Part shown: piece by piece, positions 6,639-8,519 of the stretch | How the letters are laid out: every line of letters begins with the position of its first letter | How positions within the stretch are numbered: position 1 is the first letter of the stretch | Source: Campylobacter sp. | GTDB taxonomy: Bacteria; Campylobacterota; Campylobacteria; Campylobacterales; Campylobacteraceae | Length of the DNA stretch: 8,519 bases | NCBI GenBank assembly: GCA_024680445.1 | Contig: JAILCJ010000046.1 | Span: 1 to 8,519, forward strand | Direction: 5' to 3' | The notes under the pieces: model-generated | What the model was told of the DNA's origin: nothing | Database searches by the model: none | The model's input: the letters and a program-made list of their open reading frames with translations, nothing else | Program-made: the position numbers and the translations under genes

Positions 6639-7184
6639 TTACTTTTCTAAGAGCATTTCGCCCAAATTTGATTGACTTGTTTCGTATATAAATTCGCCAC
6701 TTGCCTTGTCTTGACCGACTATTTCTTGATAGCTAAACTGCGAATTTAAGACCTTTTTAACAAAAGGATGTTTGTAAAGTTCCTTGCAAACTTCGCTATC
6801 AACTCCTTTTTTACCCTTAAAAAATTTAAGGTGGGCTGGTTTGGCAAATTCCTCATCAAAAGGCACATAAGATACCACTATACACTCCGCACCGCTGGTA
6901 TCAAAGGCATAATTTTTATTAACTTCGCCTGATTTAAAACCAAAGGCTGGCTGTAAATCTACATTAGTCATATTGTCTAGATCAACACTACTTGCAAAAT
7001 CTTTTTGCATAAGATAAAACTGTTTAACATCATGTATAAGAATATTTAAGTTATCAGCCGTTTTGTTTATCTCGCCCCCATCTTTTATATTAGATAGTCT
7101 TGGTATGGCTATGGCCGCTAAAATACCCAAAATAGCTACAACAAAAACAAGTTCTATCATAGTAAAAGCGCGTCTAGTTAAAAT
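6639..7184 (-). CDS. Pseudopilin-like protein, prepilin-type N-terminus (probable ATT start)
   Basis: The protein carries a class III (type IV pilin / type II secretion) N-terminus: LTRRA before FTMIELVFVVAILGILAAIA, with the usual Glu at mature position 5 and a long hydrophobic helix. Cleavage would fall between Ala and Phe. The first in-frame ATG (7160) lies inside the cleavage motif and would give no leader. The AGGAG at 7195-7191 is 6 nt before an in-frame ATT (7184-7182), giving the leader (M)LTRRA; the next codon upstream region holds a stop (7196-7194). I therefore prefer the ATT start, 181 aa. After the helix come DNLNILIHDVKQFY, a variable middle, and a cysteine pair in AECIVV and SEVCKELY, shared with the neighbours. 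It lies 35 bases behind the next pseudopilin gene, probably in one operon. The system served (secretion, DNA uptake or pili) is not shown. Confidence 0.8.
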   Translation of the reverse strand: MLTRRAFTMIELVFVVAILGILAAIAIPRLSNIKDGGEINKTADNLNILIHDVKQFYLMQKDFASSVDLDNMTNVDLQPAFGFKSGEVNKNYAFDTSGAECIVVSYVPFDEEFAKPAHLKFFKGKKGVDSEVCKELYKHPFVKKVLNSQFSYQEIVGQDKASGEFIYETSQSNLGEMLLEK

Positions 7185-7219
7185 CTTTTTCTCCTAAAAA
7201 TTTATTTTATAAAAACTTG

Positions 7220-7804
7220 CTAATCCAAAGGTATAAAACCCATATCTCCAACGCCGTCTCGCATATTTATGGTTTGATATACAGAAACGCCATTATCGTC
7301 TGTATATGCAAAAGCTTTATAAGAAAAACCTGCATTTAAAATACTTGCGATCGCCCCTTCTTTATATATAGCCTTGCACAATGCCTTATCTTTATCTTTG
7401 GCTTTAAAAACTTGTATATGCGATACTTCGCCACTCATTGGATCTTTTGTCATAACTATGTTTATTCCTATACACTCTAAACCGCTAGATTTTATTACCA
7501 TATCAGACATTTGAATTATTGTACCGATACTATAAAAAGTACTAGGCTTGTCGCTTCCTGCAGCAGGTGCTAATATAACATCTGTTACATCTTTGATACT
7601 AAGATCGTTATAATTACTAACAAAATCGTATTGTAAATGATAAAACTGCTTAACATCTTTGATAAGAGTATTTAGGTTACTTGCAACCTTTGCTGCCTCG
7701 GTATCATCTTTAACAGAATTTATCCTTGGCATAGCTATGGCAGCCAAAATACTAACAATGAGTACAACAAAAACAAGTTCTATCATGGTAAAAGCATGTC
7801 TCAC
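7220..7804 (-). CDS. Pseudopilin-like protein, prepilin-type N-terminus (GTG start)
   Basis: This 194-residue protein starts MRHA, then FTMIELVFVVLIVSILAAIA, a complete prepilin peptidase site with a short positive leader and Glu at mature position 5. The start is GTG (7804-7802). A stop lies two codons upstream in frame, and the next ATG would lose the leader, so GTG is the only sensible choice. The ribosome binding site is weak (AAAAGA). The conserved segment SNLNTLIKDVKQFY at about residues 42-55 is followed by a variable middle and the cysteine pair in LECIGI and ALCKAIY. The mature protein would be anchored in the inner membrane by the N-terminal helix, with the rest in the periplasm. 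It is close in the conserved segment to the truncated copy upstream. Confidence 0.88.
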   Translation of the reverse strand: MRHAFTMIELVFVVLIVSILAAIAMPRINSVKDDTEAAKVASNLNTLIKDVKQFYHLQYDFVSNYNDLSIKDVTDVILAPAAGSDKPSTFYSIGTIIQMSDMVIKSSGLECIGINIVMTKDPMSGEVSHIQVFKAKDKDKALCKAIYKEGAIASILNAGFSYKAFAYTDDNGVSVYQTINMRDGVGDMGFIPLD

Positions 7805-7836
7805 AAATTATCTTTTAAAGCAGTATTTTCTACAAA

Positions 7837-7957
7837 ATCGTCTTTAAAAGCCTAATTTTTAACGACTTTTATCAAATTTGCTAAAATTTCAAAGCCATTA
7901 TAGACCATTTAAAAGAATAGAACCAAAACCGCTACCGTTCTCACCACCGCCAGAAAC
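7837..7957. repeat. Direct repeat, copy 1 (121 bp, period 562)
   Basis: This stretch is identical base for base to 8399-8519. It holds the last 20 codons of the truncated pseudopilin gene (7898-7957) plus 61 bases of the spacer toward the next gene. On the left the identity ends at 7836/8398. On the right it reaches the window edge, so the true length is unknown. Confidence 0.97.
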
Positions 7958-8413
7958 ATCGTTTGGTGTTATAGTAGTTATCTTTTGGTTTAAGTCATTA
8001 ACACTGGTAACTTTTGAAGTATAACTAAACTTTGCAACCAAAGCACTAGCAACGGCAGGTTCTTTATAAACTCTTTGGCAAAACGGATCGTCTTGATCGT
8101 TGCCTTTGTGAATTTCTATATGAGGCGGAGTATGCGTAAAATCAGGCTCGATAACGACATATATAACTATGCACTCCTTGCCATTTGAACTTAAAATCAA
8201 ATTTTCAAGAGGACCATCTCCATTAGCTCTTTCGCCATTGCCACTACCAGGTGCCATAAATATAACATCTGTCATTTCGTTTATATTTATTTTATCGATA
8301 TTGTCGTAATTGCTAACATAGTCTTGATTTAAGAGATAAAATTGTTTTACATCTTTGATAAGAGTATTTAAGTTATTTGCAACTTTTGCGGCTTCGGTAT
8401 CGTCTTTAAAAGC
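7898..8413 (-). pseudogene. 5'-truncated pseudopilin gene (no start, leader or helix)
   Basis: The frame is open from just after a TAG at 8416-8414 to the TAA at 7900-7898 (171 codons). It opens AFKDDTEAAKVANNLNTL, then IKDVKQFY, and later carries the cysteine pair in KECIVIYV and DPFCQRVY and the AKFSY motif. It aligns with the neighbouring 194-aa pseudopilin from that protein's residue 32 onward, so the start codon, leader and hydrophobic helix (about 31 residues) are missing. Upstream of the break the sequence is not pilin but a copy of the region downstream of this same gene. The first in-frame ATG (8275) is mid-domain and has no good ribosome binding site. The C-terminus is Gly-rich (SGGGENGSGFG). 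Either a duplication remnant, a silent cassette, or an assembly artefact. Confidence 0.75.
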
Positions 8414-8519
8414 CTAATTTTTAACGACTTTTATCAAATTTGCTAAAATTTCAAAGCCATTATAGACCATTTAAAAGAATAGAACCAAAACCGCTACCGT
8501 TCTCACCACCGCCAGAAAC
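8399..8519. repeat. Direct repeat, copy 2 (at least 121 bp, cut by right edge)
   Basis: This copy is identical to 7837-7957. Here the spacer part is joined to codons KDDTEAAK of the truncated pseudopilin gene. The join lies at ATCGTCTTTAA, a short sequence that both the spacer and (judging from the intact paralogue at 7702-7712, ATCATCTTTAA) the missing pilin 5' part would share. This suggests recombination at microhomology. Confidence 0.97.
8460..8519 (-). CDS. C-terminal end of another pseudopilin copy (runs off right edge)
   Basis: The last 19 codons and stop of a pilin-like frame (VSGGGENGSGFG then SILLNGL) are identical to the end of the truncated gene at 7898-7957. The rest lies beyond the window. 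If the repeat comes from a simple tandem duplication, this would be the full-length parent gene with its start and leader. If it is an array, it would be another truncated unit. Confidence 0.6.
   Translation of the reverse strand, partial: VSGGGENGSGFGSILLNGL

Noticed and set aside
7837..8519. CRISPR array or insertion-sequence end as explanation of the direct repeat
   Set aside because: There are only two copies 562 bp apart, with no short regular spacers, no terminal inverted repeats and no transposase; the repeat content is pilin 3' end plus spacer.

Overview
The window comes from an epsilonproteobacterium, most likely a Campylobacter species. The evidence is the AT-rich composition with many AAATTT words, AAGGA-type ribosome binding sites, a Campylobacter-type RpoD, an FlgG2/FlgG pair of distal-rod flagellar proteins, and sigma-54 promoters of the TTGGAA-N6-TTGCTTT form used for Campylobacter flagellar genes. 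The species cannot be named from this sequence.

Left part, minus strand (1-2280). The start of a gene for a secreted protein, with a clear signal peptide, runs off the left edge. Upstream of it lies rpoD, the housekeeping sigma-70 gene, with a TATAAT promoter before it and a strong hairpin terminator directly after its stop codon. RpoD carries an acidic linker encoded by a perfect in-frame 33-bp tandem duplication.

Middle, plus strand (2355-6566). flgG2 and flgG each have their own well-matched sigma-54 promoter, and a 12-bp perfect hairpin sits in the flgG leader. They are followed by a 30-codon ORF for a possible single-pass membrane protein, a 48-aa DUF2892 protein, an intergenic C9 tract, a three-helix DUF4405-like membrane protein, and pepD (M20C aminoacyl-histidine dipeptidase).

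Right part, minus strand (6639-8519). This is a cluster of pseudopilin-like genes that share a class III leader/helix, a conserved NLNxLIKDVKQFY-like segment and a conserved cysteine pair. Two look intact. One of these has its only leader-bearing start at an ATT codon behind a good ribosome binding site; the other starts at GTG. A third has lost its start, leader and hydrophobic helix. It is joined directly to a second copy of the sequence lying downstream of it, which makes an exact direct repeat of at least 121 bp with a 562-bp period that runs into the right edge. This is either a tandem duplication or array of N-terminally truncated pilin cassettes, resembling the layout of silent pilin loci, or an assembly artefact at a contig end. 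It is the most interesting part of the window.
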